Notes under the pieces: generated by a model
What the model was told of the DNA's origin: nothing
The model's database searches: none
The model's input: the letters and a program-made list of their open reading frames with translations, nothing else
Source of the DNA: Pomphorhynchus laevis
Lineage: Eukaryota > Acanthocephala > Palaeacanthocephala > Echinorhynchida > Pomphorhynchidae
Reading direction: 5' to 3'
Length of the DNA stretch: 64,000 nt
Assembly (NCBI GenBank): GCA_012934845.2
Contig: WNNJ02000427.1
Coordinates: 31,431 to 95,430, forward strand
In this document: positions 20,971-32,562 of the stretch, piece by piece
Position numbering within the stretch: the first letter of the stretch is position 1
Layout: each line of letters starts with the position of its first letter
Program-made: the position numbers and the translations under genes

Positions 20971-23323
20971 ATTTTTCTCATACTTTTGTTAAATGGTAAT
21001 TTTATCACGTTCAATGAAAACTAGAAATTTAGTTCTGCTAATAAAATGTAACTTTATTATATCTCGATGACAAATTGGGGCGGGTGTTTTTGCATGTGCT
21101 TTTACATTTATCATTCATCAGTTTTCTACATAAAAATAATATTCACTTGAAACTCAAAGTCCTTTATGTTCATTTGACAGCAAAGTTCATGTTACAGTTA
21201 GCAATTGTATAATCATTTTCTCCATGTGCAATAAAGTTGATAGCATCTCTATTTCATATTTGATTAATTCTTGTCATATTGAGGCCGTTCTTGCCTCTAA
21301 ATTTTCACTGCTAAATCATCTAAAATAGAAATACAACAATCATCGGATTGGGAGGCATCGCAATAACAACATGCAAATAGCCAATTATTCGTAAAAAGTA
21401 AGGCGTATACTTTCTAACCGGAAAAAGACCTTTTGTTTGTATTCTTCATTCTGTTGCTGTATTGTTATGTATAGTTATGTTTAAATTGGATTTTGTAAGA
21501 AATGTCTGCTCCAAAGCAAATCATTAGTTTGTTGCTCTCAGCAATCCCAAAATGTGTATTTTCTGTCTTTGAATCAGATATTGTATTTTTCTAAGATAAT
21601 GTTCATTAAGCGACAGCTTAACTGAAAGTTCATTTATACAAACAAAATACAATCAAATTGTGTTAGCAGCTTTTAAATATCATTTGCTACCTGTCGTGTT
21701 TGTAATTAGCTGTCCCATTTGCTTTTATATCCAAATAATACATGATCGCTCTGAGTTTATAACTTATACTTACTCGCTTCGACTGTTTTCTAGTTCAGCT
21801 CAACAAAGATAGTTGCGCTCAACAATAATATATTTACGTCGCTACGAATATCCAAATTACAAACGTGAACTGCTTTGCAGATGAATTGAATAAAATGTGT
21901 AAAATTTGAAAATTTAAAATCCACTAAAAAATTTTAATTAGAAATTATTTGATAATTTAAATTTACTGTTTGATGAAATTTATCTCTATCTTTATCTCCA
22001 TAAAATTTCAGAGGTAGCTGCTAACCGCCTTTGCTAAAAATTTTAACTGCAGTTTAATTAAAAGAAATTAATTAAATGTTTAATGTACGTCAAAATCTTA
22101 TTGGACTAATGGTATCTTATAACCAGATACCGTACTTACTTTTAATTATAAAAAATAATTAAATTTAATTTAAATAAAAAATAATTAAAAATAATTTAAT
22201 TATTTTAATAATCATTATTTTTTAATTAAAAATAATTTAATTAAAAAATTCCGTGCACCAAAATTCTTACTTTTTTAGATATTTAAATCTAAATTTCCAA
22301 ATATGCAATTTTATTTTAAATATTGATTCGTAATTTACTATAAATATTGTTGTATAATTTTGCGAATCTCCATTTTAGATATTGTGATAAAAGTAATTAT
22401 TAAATTAATGACAGTTGGATATAATCTGATCGATTGGGAAGTTCAATCTTCGAAATATCAGTCATTTCATTAAAACAATGAAATATGCCATTTCATTACT
22501 TGTTTATCATTTTTGAAATTATTACCTCCAGTAAGTCTTGTTATTAATAAGATTTTTTTTGTTATAAATTTGTTATTCAAACAAAGTCTTTAATTCTTCC
22601 GGATCAATTACTCATTTTAATTTTTGAAATTAACTTTAAAAATTTTAAAATTCATAAGTGTGGTATAATTACATAAGAATTAAATACAGTTTCATAATTA
22701 AGTTAATTTGTAAATTAATTAATAATTAATTACTATATAAATTTTTGTAATAATAAATTATGGTAATTATTTCGTAAAAATGTATTGAATATAAAAATGA
22801 AATTTCATAATTTTACAAAAAAAATATTCAAATGGTTAATAATTATTAATTAATTTATGTTATATAAATCTTAAGATGATAAGAAATTGGATATTTAAAC
22901 GCTATTTTCTCAACCTTTTTATGTTATCCACTTTTTATCAAAGCAATTCCACAATATATTTCTAATACAGACGAGTACTGATAGCATTTTAATGCCGTAA
23001 AATTACCTAAAATATCTCTTTAAGCAAATGTAGTTTTTATGATAAAAGTATATAGCAAATAGAACTACTGATTTAGCTGATATTGAAAATAGAAACACCT
23101 TTACAATAGTTTATGGTCTTAAATATTAATCACCGTGAATATATTAAAATAATATTTAAATATCAGAAATATTTAAAAATGACGTTTGCGTAGATATTAT
23201 TCGAAGGATTTGTATATAATCGTAATTTATCAAAAATTTAAGAAGAGGAAGAAATTAAAACAATTTATGTAAATAAATATTCTTCTTTGCTAAACGTTTC
23301 ACTCTATTCTTTATTATTCATAG
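20971..23323. other. Region upstream of the receptor gene
   Basis: The first coding exon with the signal peptide and the promoter should lie in or before this stretch, but no convincing start exon could be picked out. A TTG-initiated frame runs into the first visible exon at 23287-23323 but has no ATG. Confidence 0.35.
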
Positions 23324-23513
23324 GTTTTCTATTCGTCGAGACTTCTGACTGGTGGAAAATATCAGTTTGCACTGTTCCCCGTAGCTCTTCGCGAAGCAAT
23401 TCTACAGAATTAGAATTAAAGTGCCTTTATCCTGGCGATCTCATTGTAGTTAGCTGGAGTCACTATGGAGTGTATGCTGACATTCCTAATAAAATTCAAC
23501 AGCGGCTTACCAA
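23324..23513 (+). CDS. Receptor exon: SUEL lectin domain, first half
   Basis: Acceptor TTCATAG before 23324 and donor GTAATT after 23513. It encodes FLFVETSDWWKISVC then LELKCLYPGDLIVVSWSHYG, the start of an SUEL/Gal_lectin domain (first Cys, then the Cys-x2-Gly and the SxxYG signature). The exon starts with two bases completing a codon, so at least one upstream exon is required. Confidence 0.8.
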
Positions 23514-23987
23514 GTAATTTAAAATTATAATAGATAAATAAGATCATTTAGCTCTTATATTAATAAGAGCTTAATTTAGATATCAATGGATGTGTAATTT
23601 AATAGTTTTAGTTTTCTGATGCATCGAATGGATAGAATGTTAAATAAATGTTGAAAATAAAGATCACAAGCGATCTAACTTTAGCTTCTGTTTAACAAGT
23701 AGTATAGTAATTATAAATACGTGTTCGTCTTAATGCTGGAAAGCTCCATACCTTTACTTTAAGTTTGTCCTCTTAAAAATTGCAAATACATTGAATTACA
23801 TATTGTTAAGTTAAATTTACAAACCACTAATTCAAAAATCTCTGAACAATTTTAATTTGCTCAAAGATTGAACGATATATTGAAGTTTAAGTTATTAATT
23901 TTTTATATTTTAGGCAATCATTTGTTGCATTTCAAAGCCTTATTAAAAGTTTTGTATTGTTTGAACTATCTAAAGAGGTCGAATTAC

Positions 23988-24045
23988 TGCTTGGTGTGTA
24001 ACACATTCAAGCCTGACTAGCATGCAAGGCTTGCAACACCAAGCA
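23988..24045 (+). ncRNA. Intronic 58-nt hairpin, possible small RNA precursor
   Basis: Outer stem TGCTTGGTGT/ACACCAAGCA (10 pairs) and inner stem CAAGCCT/AGGCTTG (7 pairs) with an asymmetric internal loop and a 12-base apex. It lies in intron 1 of the receptor gene. It is shorter than a typical miRNA precursor and may simply be a foldback. Confidence 0.3.
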
Positions 24046-24424
24046 TTGTGAATATTGCTTTACATTAAAATACATTGAGAATAGGCTTGACTTACCGAAA
24101 TCACGAAAAAGTCGATTGGATAATCCAAAACGTAACTTGAAATCAAATATAAATCAAAACAATATATTTTAAAATCAAAAATCAATATTTTTAAGATTAT
24201 TAATAGAATGTTGATATTAAAAATAAAAATATTTAGTTAAAATGACTACGTTATATAAACACTTATATTTAAAGGATTTCAGTGTTTTATGATTACAAAA
24301 TTCAAAACGTGTTTTGTTGCCTTATTTATATTGAATTATTATATTGTATTTATTAGATACATCAAGTTTGATCATTCTAAACTTCATAAATCTACAATTC
24401 CCTGTTTTATCGCTTATTATTTAG

Positions 24425-24597
24425 CAATAATGCCGAATGTACTCCGAAAGTAAACGATTGTATTATGGAACACACCGAAAAAGTCGCAGAATTATGCACA
24501 GGACAAGAGAGATGTGCAATAAGCAATCAACCTCAGTTTGTGCACAAATGCTCAAAATATTCTAATTATATATACATTGCTTATAAGTGCATACCAG
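24425..24597 (+). CDS. Receptor exon: SUEL lectin domain, second half
   Basis: Joins the previous exon in frame (AA|C). It encodes CTPKVNDCIMEHTEKV then ELCTGQERCAISN, QFVHKCSKY and YIYIAYKCIP. The cysteine order and the final tyrosine-lysine-cysteine are those of SUEL domains (CxGxxxC, then a terminal YxC). Acceptor TTATTTAG, donor GTATAA. Confidence 0.85.
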
Positions 24598-24959
24598 GTA
24601 TAAAATGTGTTTTTTGAATATAAACTAAAAAATATTTTAAACAATAAATAATTTATGAATTTAATAATTATTAAAAATTATTTATTTTATAAAAAATATT
24701 TAAATTATTATTTAAATAATTAATAATTTTGAAGTAAATAATACTTATTTCTATCATACTTTACTATATTAAAGTATATATTCAATAAATTGAAGTATAT
24801 ACTTAATAACATGATTTTTAACGTCTAACTCACTCACTTTCTTCATTCTTGCAAATTGAAGTTAAAAATTTAATAAATAAATGCGTATTTAACATCGCTT
24901 TTATCAAATAAAAGCGATGTAAATATAGTAATATGTCAATGCAACGAATTAATTTATAT

Positions 24960-27310
24960 ATCACATTCTTCCCACACCTCGCAGTCTTTTAAATACGAAC
25001 GAAGATTCCTGCGCCGTTCACTTCTGCAAATTTCATTTGTAGATTTATCAGTCGTTGTTTATCGATCGACCCATCTCTGGTTCTGAAAGAAATAAATTCG
25101 TGTCTGCGCTGATAACGTTTGATGACATTGGATTTGTATCGTTGTATGATTTATTATTTCCTTTACTTTGTAGATCGATTGTTTGGGGGTAGTTTGTAAG
25201 CTTCTTGATTTGCGGTTGAAGGTTCCACCCGATATTTAGCAATGTGGCTCGATTATTCACCAACTAGTAATCGAGCAATATCTCGTGTGGACACAGTAGA
25301 CACATGGCCGCTTTTCAATTTTACTTAGCATAACGATGGTTTGCTTCAAGCAATCGTGCTTCAGTGGCTATCTTTTCTCGACAACGAATAAAAATAGGCA
25401 CTGGTTATAGCAACCAGCTAGGTAATGAACGGCCAATGGATGATCAATGGTCATATTTAAATATTAGTTCTGAAGTGTAGCGTTAGCAAACATCTAAGTG
25501 AATTACGTACAATTGGTAGAACAGGTTGCCATGCATTTAGGAGAAATCTTGAATATGACACTGACAACTTAATTGCGCTCCGTTGAGTCGCTTACGTTGT
25601 CCATTGCCTTGTGCATTGAACGCGGACGTATTACTAGTAGCTATGCCGAGGTATAAAGTAAACGTTTGGAATTCACTTGATATAAAGGGGCTTATCCGAT
25701 CTTTATGTATGTATTTAGGAGTCCCGGACAGGCGGAAAAGTTGTTGCACACATTATAACGCTATTAGCAGAGGTATCTCGACATGGGAAGATTTAAGGAA
25801 ACCTAGAAAATCTATCTACGAGTGTGGGCATATATTTATTTCAGATAATAGTTGGGAGTGACCATTTTAAATCTAAGATAATCGTTCAAAGGGTTGAGTG
25901 GATTTTAATAAAACGCCCCAAAGAGCTAAATCTTAGCTAATGTAACGCATCCTCATATTACGCTACTAATATCGTCCAAAGAGAATGGTAAATTATTAAC
26001 TCTAACGTAATACCGCAACCTTGTTTGTCCTGGATGGCACAGCAAGCGGTGCAATTTTACCAAATCAGCATGTGAACTAGTCACACTAGAACATGTCAAA
26101 TGAGATAATGCATCTGCGGCCACGTTTTCCTTATCAGGGCGGTAAACAATTTCGAAGCGAACCTGTGAAAGCTCTAAACGCTAACGTTCAATTTTTTCAT
26201 TCTTAATATGATTCGACTGTGATGACATCATATAAGCCATATATCTTTGGTCAGTTGTAATACGAAAAGGTCTACAAATGATGCCGTTATTCTCTAAGAG
26301 CCTCTGGTAGCCAGTACCTCCAGTTCAATTGCAGGATGTCGCTTCTCGTGGTGGACAGCACTCGTGAAAAAACGGTACAGGTTTACAGCATTGACATAAT
26401 GTTGCAGCTATTGGAACTTTCGAGCTATTCCAACTATCTCTATCTTAGACGGTAAACTTTCAATTATACATGAACGATATGCACATATCGTTCATGTATA
26501 ATTGAACGATATGACGTTCAATTATAACATCTTTTTCGCTTCTCGTGTTTGGACAGCACTCGTGAAAAAACGGTACAGGTTTACCGCATTGACATAATGT
26601 TGCGGCTATTGGAACTTTCGAGCTATTCCAACTATCTCTATCTCGGACCTTTAAACTTTCAATTATACATGAACGATATGCACATAATAAAGCTTCCTTA
26701 ACATCTTTTAAACTGGCCGATACTGCGTTACTCATTGGGAAATTCGTTTATTTGCCAAAGTCACGAATATGATGTGCAAAACCCGGCAATCACCTGCAAT
26801 AATAAGTAAGTAATCTAAGTAAACGGTGATGTTCCGTGGTATTCGCAGGTTCTTTAACGTACGTAGTGATTGGGTCTAACATATCCATTTCCTTTTACAC
26901 TTTCCCAGAACACTTATAGACTCAGATGCCAAGATACTCTTACTCCAGTTTAACTTTATCTGATATTTCTTAGCTGCAGCTGTAAACTTTATCAAATGAG
27001 CATCATGCTCTTCACGATAGGTCCCCGCGATCATAAAGTCATCGAAAATACGCCGTTCAATTTTTCTAGTTGAATAGAAGTGCTCATTATTGAAACATAA
27101 CAATGTCATTAGTGAGTCCAAAGGGCAAACGGTTGTATTGAAATAGGCCACGAGCGGCCTCGAAAGCCGTGAACTCTTTTTCACATTGTAATTTTGGAAT
27201 TTGGTTATAAGTATCCTTCATATCTAGATACGAGAAAACCGATAGTTTAACAATTTGTCGATAAGTTTTTCGCTCTGTCATACATTTATATTTTGAATAC
27301 ATTTATTCTC
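24960..27310 (-). mobile_element. Decayed Ty3/gypsy-type LTR retroelement (pol region), intronic
   Basis: Antisense to the receptor gene within its second intron. From high to low coordinates there are remnants of reverse transcriptase (FSYLDMKDTYNQIP, GLFQYNRLPFGLTN, then a thumb-region ending in SILASESISVLG), RNase H-like sequence about 26.1-26.7 kb, a zinc-binding/linker region, the integrase core (GTPKYIHKDR, ATSNTSAFNAQGNGQ) near 25.5-25.75 kb and a C-terminal scrap near 25.05-25.26 kb. No gag and no LTRs could be found. It is an old, broken fossil with many breaks. Confidence 0.8.
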
Positions 27311-27339
27311 AATTATTTGCTAAATAACAATTGCTTGAG

Positions 27340-27540
27340 GATATGAATGAAATATTGTATCAGTTATAATTGTATCCAATACAATATTATCCAATATTAT
27401 TGTATTACAAAATTATTGATTAAAATGATATAATCATGTGTTGTCGATACAATAATTTATAATCCAGTGTTGTCGATACAAGTATTTTCAATACACTAAT
27501 ATTATTGTACGATAGTGTGATATTCGATACAGTGGGAAAT
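27340..27540 (+). repeat. Short AT direct repeats (TGTTGTCGATACA)
   Basis: The string GTGTTGTCGATACAA occurs near 27442 and again near 27473, within degenerate ATTATTGTA repeats. Minor local repetition in intron 2. Confidence 0.5.
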
Positions 27541-27913
27541 ACTTCAGTTTTCATCATTTTGGATCATTGTAGTTCCATTAAATCTCAGGGGTTTTACACT
27601 CGCATAATATTTAACGATATTTTGTAAAATTACAATTTTTAGATTTTATAAAATCACAATTTTTGAGATTTTACTACTTTTGGCTTGACTATCAAAATAA
27701 CAGAAGTAATTTAATTTTAATTAAATTACTTGATCCATTTGATGATAAACTGTATATAGTCTGTCTTAATCACAGTGATACGTAAAATCTTTAAAGTATA
27801 TTTGTTGATTATCGCCTCAGCTAATAATATCATAGACTTGCAACTTTAGTCTTTAGTTTAAATACAGATTGTTTTGCCTCTTTTAATTCATTTTGTCTCA
27901 TTATAATGTTTAG

Positions 27914-28249
27914 CTGAATCAACAGAGCAAATATGCTCATCATCAAATTTAATTGCCGATGACATCTTCATTACAAGTCCGAACTATCCATCTGATTATA
28001 AGTCTTCACAAAAATGCATATGCGATTTAAAAACAAGCCAAGAATCTTCATTAATAATTAACAGTATGGCATTTGCAACCCAAGAAGATAATGATATTGT
28101 GACGATTGAAAATTCTAATTCTGATAAGCTTATGTTCTCTGGTTCGCTTCCCATAGGAACAATGCTACTATTTTCAGGTAATTATGCTCGTATTCAATTC
28201 GAAAGCGATCGGGATGTATCAAGCTCTGGATTTTTGATATCGGCCAAAG
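27914..28249 (+). CDS. Receptor exon: CUB domain
   Basis: In-frame junction CCAG|CT. It encodes EQICSSSNLIADDIFITSPN then YPSDYKSSQKCICDL, VTIENSNSDKL, GTMLLFSGNYARIQFESD and SSSGFLISAK. The SPNYPxxY motif and the closing SxxGFxIxA are diagnostic of CUB domains, here in a single exon with one of the usual disulphides visible (CxC after YKSSQK). Acceptor ATGTTTAG, donor GTAAAT. Confidence 0.9.
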
Positions 28250-28534
28250 GTAAATTTATTGCTTTTAAAATCTCTAAAATTTGACGTTTATGTTTTTTAT
28301 TCTAATGCTGATTTTTACTCTTTAATACTCGACGAATATTTTAATAATTTTATTATTTAAGAATTTTACGTTAATTTTACGTATTGCAAGATATAAATAA
28401 TTGGAAAGAATGACAATTGTCTTGAAGTATTGATTGTATAATTAATTCTATTGTAAAATAGTTGATTTGTTCTTTTGTTATATATTTTAATAATTCAAGA
28501 TAATAATTTCAAATAAAATAATTTTATTTTATAG

Positions 28535-28714
28535 CAATGCAAAGATGTTCATCAGGATACGACGGAGTTGGCGAACTTTGCCTACTCAAACTATCGAACA
28601 CGTTCAATTGGTTTGATGGTAAAGTTCATTGTGAGTCATCTGGCGATGATATCTTGTCATGGCCAGAGGACATTAGTGAAGCAAGGCAATTACTTAACTG
28701 GATGAAATTTTCAG
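28535..28714 (+). CDS. Receptor exon: C-type lectin domain, N-terminal part
   Basis: In-frame junction AAAG|CA. It encodes QRCSSGYDGVGELCLLKLS then NTFNWFDGKVHCESSGDD and ISEARQLLNWM, matching the start of a C-type lectin-like fold (paired Cys, then WFDAKxxCExxG). Acceptor TTTTATAG, donor GTTTGA. Confidence 0.85.
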
Positions 28715-29734
28715 GTTTGATGGAGTTTTAAATGTTTCAATTATTAAGTTAATTTATTATATTTTTAATATATGTAATATAAACTTTATTTAATATATCT
28801 AACATAGTTTTTAAATCATTAGTTTTTAAACATAATTTAAAATTGAGATTTAATTCAGATTTTGAATTAAATTTAAATTAAGATGCTACAATCCCTAATC
28901 ATTTGTTAATTAAAATTTTATTTTTTACAGTAAGACGCTAAATGAAAATGTAAGCAATTGCATTGTCTAAAAGCTGCACTTGAGTTTTCTTTGTATCGTT
29001 CAGAATTGTTTGGAGTTCAAACAAAATAAAATAAAATAAATCTAAAGTGTTTTCGTATTTGTATAAAAGTCAAATACTAAATTTTAAATTTGTTTAATTG
29101 TAAATTTGTAATGCTGTACGAACATTTATTATTTATCACTAATATTTATTTGTCATTTATTATTTAATAATATTGAAATTTATTTATTATTAATTAGAAT
29201 TATAATTAATTCTAATTAAGCGAAATTATATACGAACCAATTTTCTGTGCTTGTTTACAATTCTCTCAATTGTATTAATAATTAGATATTTTGATTATTT
29301 AAACTTTTTATTATGTACAAAGCATTTAAACTTCTAGTTTAGGAAGTTTAGTTTACTTTTGGCAATTTCGTCTTATCACTACAGCTTAAATAAAATCAAA
29401 TGAAATTTACTCAAAATACATAATAAACAATATTTTCATAAAATTGTTATGGTACGTCGAGGGTTGTACTATATGCTGGACGTTAACTCTCGATAATTGA
29501 ATTATTCATTACAACATATTTCAACATATTCAAGATATTTTTAATTTATTTTTACCATGTTCTTTAATTTGTATAAATGCTGATTATTGGATTATTGGAT
29601 TATAAATGCTAATTAATGCTGATTATTGGATTATTTATTATTTAATAATATTGATTATATATTAATCTATATATTATATAGATAATATATTAATATATAA
29701 TAATATATTCTATATATTATATCTATATATATTA

Positions 29735-29812
29735 ATATATATTAATTAGAATTATTAGATCTTTTAGATGTTGCAGAAGTGTGGCTTAATTCGAGATCCC
29801 CTTATAGTAAAA
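29735..29812 (+). repeat. Microexon duplication, parent copy
   Basis: ATTATTAGATCTTTTAGATG and the microexon recur at 30340-30425 with the same splice-site bases. Confidence 0.75.
29777..29806 (+). CDS. Receptor 30-nt microexon within the lectin domain
   Basis: Bounded by TGTTGCAG and GTAAAA. It encodes EVWLNSRSPY and is the only choice I found that keeps the frame from the previous exon (phase 1) into the next. VWL fits the conserved tryptophan strand of C-type lectin domains. A degraded copy lies 600 bases downstream (about 30378-30410). Confidence 0.65.
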
Positions 29813-29862
29813 AATGTAGGTTTTCACGTCGTACTACGTTCTCGATTTTCTTTGTTTAATAG

Positions 29863-29991
29863 CCCAGCTTAATTGGTCTTCATCTATTCCCACGCTAAAG
29901 AAAGGCAAATGTCTAATTCGTGGATCAAAAGGATTTTTTACGTCAAGTTGTCAAAGCAATCTAACAACTATTTGTGCACATAAAAGAGAAG
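29863..29991 (+). CDS. Receptor exon: C-type lectin domain, C-terminal part
   Basis: Acceptor TTTAATAG, donor GTTAGC. It encodes QLNWSSSIPTLKKGKCLIRG then SSCQSNLTTICAHKRE, the closing half of a C-type lectin domain (W...KKGKC and the final TxxICxxK). No EPN/QPD calcium-sugar motif is evident, so sugar binding by this domain is uncertain. Confidence 0.8.
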
Positions 29992-30339
29992 GTTAGCAGT
30001 TATAATTTTAATGCAATCTAATTAATATAAATTATAAATTTAATAAAATTCAATTTTTGAATTACTTTAACATTTCAAATTAATTAAAAAGTAAAATATT
30101 GAATATAGTTTGCATTTTCTTATGTGTCCTAAAAGTATCTTTTTATTGTTATAAAATATATAATTTTAAAATAAAATAAAATAATAATTTTATTTTGTAA
30201 CAAAAAAAATAATATTTTATTGTTACAATAAAATAAAATAATTTTAAAATACTTTTTAAAATAAAATAATAATTTTATATTGTAAAAATAAAATAATATC
30301 TATCCAGAAAACGAAGTTTTTATTAATTAGAATTTTTAT

Positions 30340-30425
30340 TCATTTATATTATTAGATCTTTTATATCATTTTGATGTTACAGAAGTGTAGCTTATTCGAG
30401 ATCTCCTTATAGTAAAAATATCGAT
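30340..30425 (+). pseudogene. Relic copy of the 30-nt microexon
   Basis: The downstream duplicate keeps TGTTACAG and the donor CTTATAGTAAAA, but the coding part reads GAAGTGTAGC, placing a stop where the parent has TGG. If included it would truncate the receptor. It may be skipped, or act as a poison exon. Confidence 0.6.
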
Positions 30426-30846
30426 TTAATATTAATTACTAATTAAAAAATTGTATTTTGGAATTACTTTATAGTAAAGTAAAATATTAATTAATGCTCT
30501 ATTAATTAATTTAATAAAATTAATTTAAATTTAATAAAATATTTGGCCCAAAAGTATCTTTTCCTGTTATAAAAATAAACCAGAGACCAAATTCAAAACG
30601 GAATTATAAAACACTTTTTAAACGTAATTGATATGCATAATAATGTCATAACGTTATCAATATTATGATATAAAAGGTAAATTCGATGTTTGGTGTTATA
30701 TGTTAAGGTGATAGCGCTATAATATTTATTTTATGTGTTCCATGATATATCAAGATATTATTTTTGTTTTTTTTTGCTAGCATAAAATTTATTTAATGCT
30801 TTTTAAGATTTGAAGAAATATCAAATATTTCTGTATTTGAAGAAAT

Positions 30847-30885
30847 ATGTGCTGTATCCATTATTTCCCAACGGATACAGCACAT
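30847..30885. repeat. Perfect 13-bp hairpin ATGTGCTGTATCC
   Basis: ATGTGCTGTATCC and its exact complement are separated by 13 bases, about 70 bases before the acceptor of the next receptor exon and followed by a T-run. Confidence 0.75.
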
Positions 30886-30956
30886 TTTTTAGCGTTTACG
30901 TATATTTATATTTTATATGTTTCGTTTAAAACATTTTTGATACAAAAACACTACAG

Positions 30957-31242
30957 AGTTGTTCTACTTTACAGCGAAACAGTACCCAATAAGCATGCAG
31001 TGTAACATGAAGCCATTGAATAGTCGCAATCAAATAAATGCTGAATCATCCATTAATACTAAGCCATTCGGTATATCATCTAATTCCCACCAGTTCAAAC
31101 GCCTCTCCATAATTCAAGGTATGTTGCAATCGTCCTTTATTTTCAGTAAGATTTTTTCCTTTAAAGGTTGCCTCTTCTGGCTGCTATGTACATGCATTGC
31201 ATTAGTTACTGTTAATTTAGTAATATGTCTGACGTGTTACAG
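30957..31242 (+). CDS. Receptor exon: juxtamembrane linker and transmembrane helix
   Basis: In-frame junction GAAG|AG. A polar linker (YPISMQCNMKPLNSRNQINA) is followed by a strongly hydrophobic segment, GCLFWLLCTCIALVTVNLVI then CLTCY, a single membrane pass. Bases 31119-31166 have GT...AG ends and a length of 48, so both the spliced and retained forms stay in frame and could give a 16-residue isoform difference just outside the membrane. Donor GTAAAT. Confidence 0.75.
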
Positions 31243-31344
31243 GTAAATTTTTAATTTTGAATCTTTTTATTTGACTGAATAGCCCTTATAAATTATCTTA
31301 TAATGTATACCTTAACTTAAATATGCAAGCAAACATTTGTAGAA

Positions 31345-31860
31345 ATTATTCTGGTTGTGGCACGACATTATCCTCATAAGTATTGATCTTATTTTTGATA
31401 CAGCAGAACACTACTAATCAACTTAGGTGGGCCTCATCAGCTGCTGACCGATATCTACATTTCACGTTTCGACCCTTTTTATCTGCTTCTTCCGTACACT
31501 TGTGCTGATTTGATTCGAAATCAGGACGTCTGTATCGCGATTCAACTCTACATCCACTAGGCTAGCTGCTCCAGTGATGTGGATATATATTTCTGTATAG
31601 TTATTGCAGGAACAAAGAAGAAGAAATTATCTTCTATTTGATAAAAATTCTATATTTCGATAGCTCCTGCTATCATCAGGATTACAATAAAATGTTTCAC
31701 CTAAAAAAATGGATCGTTTCTAACGATCCACTAACAAAAATGGATCGTTAGAATTATCTCCATGGAGCAGCCAGAACATGCTGATTAATAGCGTTCTGTT
31801 GTATCAAAAATAGAAACAATACTTGTGAGGATAATGCCATGCCACAACCGGTAAAATTTC
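31345..31860. repeat. Inverted-repeat element with hammerhead-like core, intronic
   Basis: Terminal arms (about 31345-31425 and 31780-31860) share TCTGGTTGTGGCA, ATTATCCTCA, TTTTTGATACA and CTACTAATCA-type blocks in inverted orientation, the same blocks that bound the palindrome at 3.07-3.33 kb. The interior contains the hammerhead-like core and, near 31650-31690, a hairpin GATAGC-AGGA-GCTATC followed by GAAATATAG on the minus strand. It sits in the last intron of the receptor gene. Confidence 0.65.
31428..31475 (-). ncRNA. Hammerhead-like core, permuted order, copy 2
   Basis: On the minus strand: GGGTCGAAAC, the ACG/TGT three-pair stem with its five-base loop, A, a linker, then CTGATGAGGCCC. 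Here stem II would be GGGUC/GGCCC, different bases from copy 1 but still able to pair, which supports selection for structure. The linker again lacks a clear stem I. Confidence 0.45.
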
Positions 31861-32463
31861 AGCTCACAGACGTAATCAAGTTAAATTTGTTGAAACGTTT
31901 GCTAGAAACGATGCTGGAGTTTTTATTAATTAAATTTGTTTGCACTAAAAACAATTTTTTAGTGTATTCTTGTATTAAGTAAAAATGCATTTGAATTTAA
32001 TTGTTAAAATTCAATATTTAATACATTTAAAATTAAAACGAATTTGTTATTTAATAATAAATTGGTTATTTTGTTTTATTAAATATAATTACTTTGAAAT
32101 TTATAAATTTATGAAAGATATCAAAATATTTTATTTTTAATGATAAAACAAAAATAATAAAAACATACACTTGGCAGTTTGCTATTAATTATAGCTAAAT
32201 AATTCAATATTTATAAACGGGTCCAAATTTTTAACGTGAATTGCCCCAATCAATCGTATTTTTTCACACTTAATTTCTTACACATAATTGAATCAAAAAA
32301 TATTTTTTAATAATTAATTTAAATTTAATATTTATTCACTTGATATATTTTATATTAAAAATTTAAAGATCGTTTTTGATAATTTGAATTTTAGGATGAT
32401 TTCGCAAAATGTATATATTCACAAGTTTTTATGAAACCTTATTATTTCAAACTTGCCTTGCAG

Positions 32464-32493
32464 AAAAAACCTGCAGATTTCTGCAGGTTTTTT
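32464..32493. repeat. Hairpin AAAAAACCTGCAGA near the last acceptor
   Basis: A 14-base perfect inverted repeat with a two-base loop, 70 bases upstream of the final receptor exon. Confidence 0.6.
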
Positions 32494-32562
32494 TAAATAA
32501 TTTTTAAATAAATAACTTTTATTATTATATGCTATTAAATAATTAACAATTATAATCTTCAG

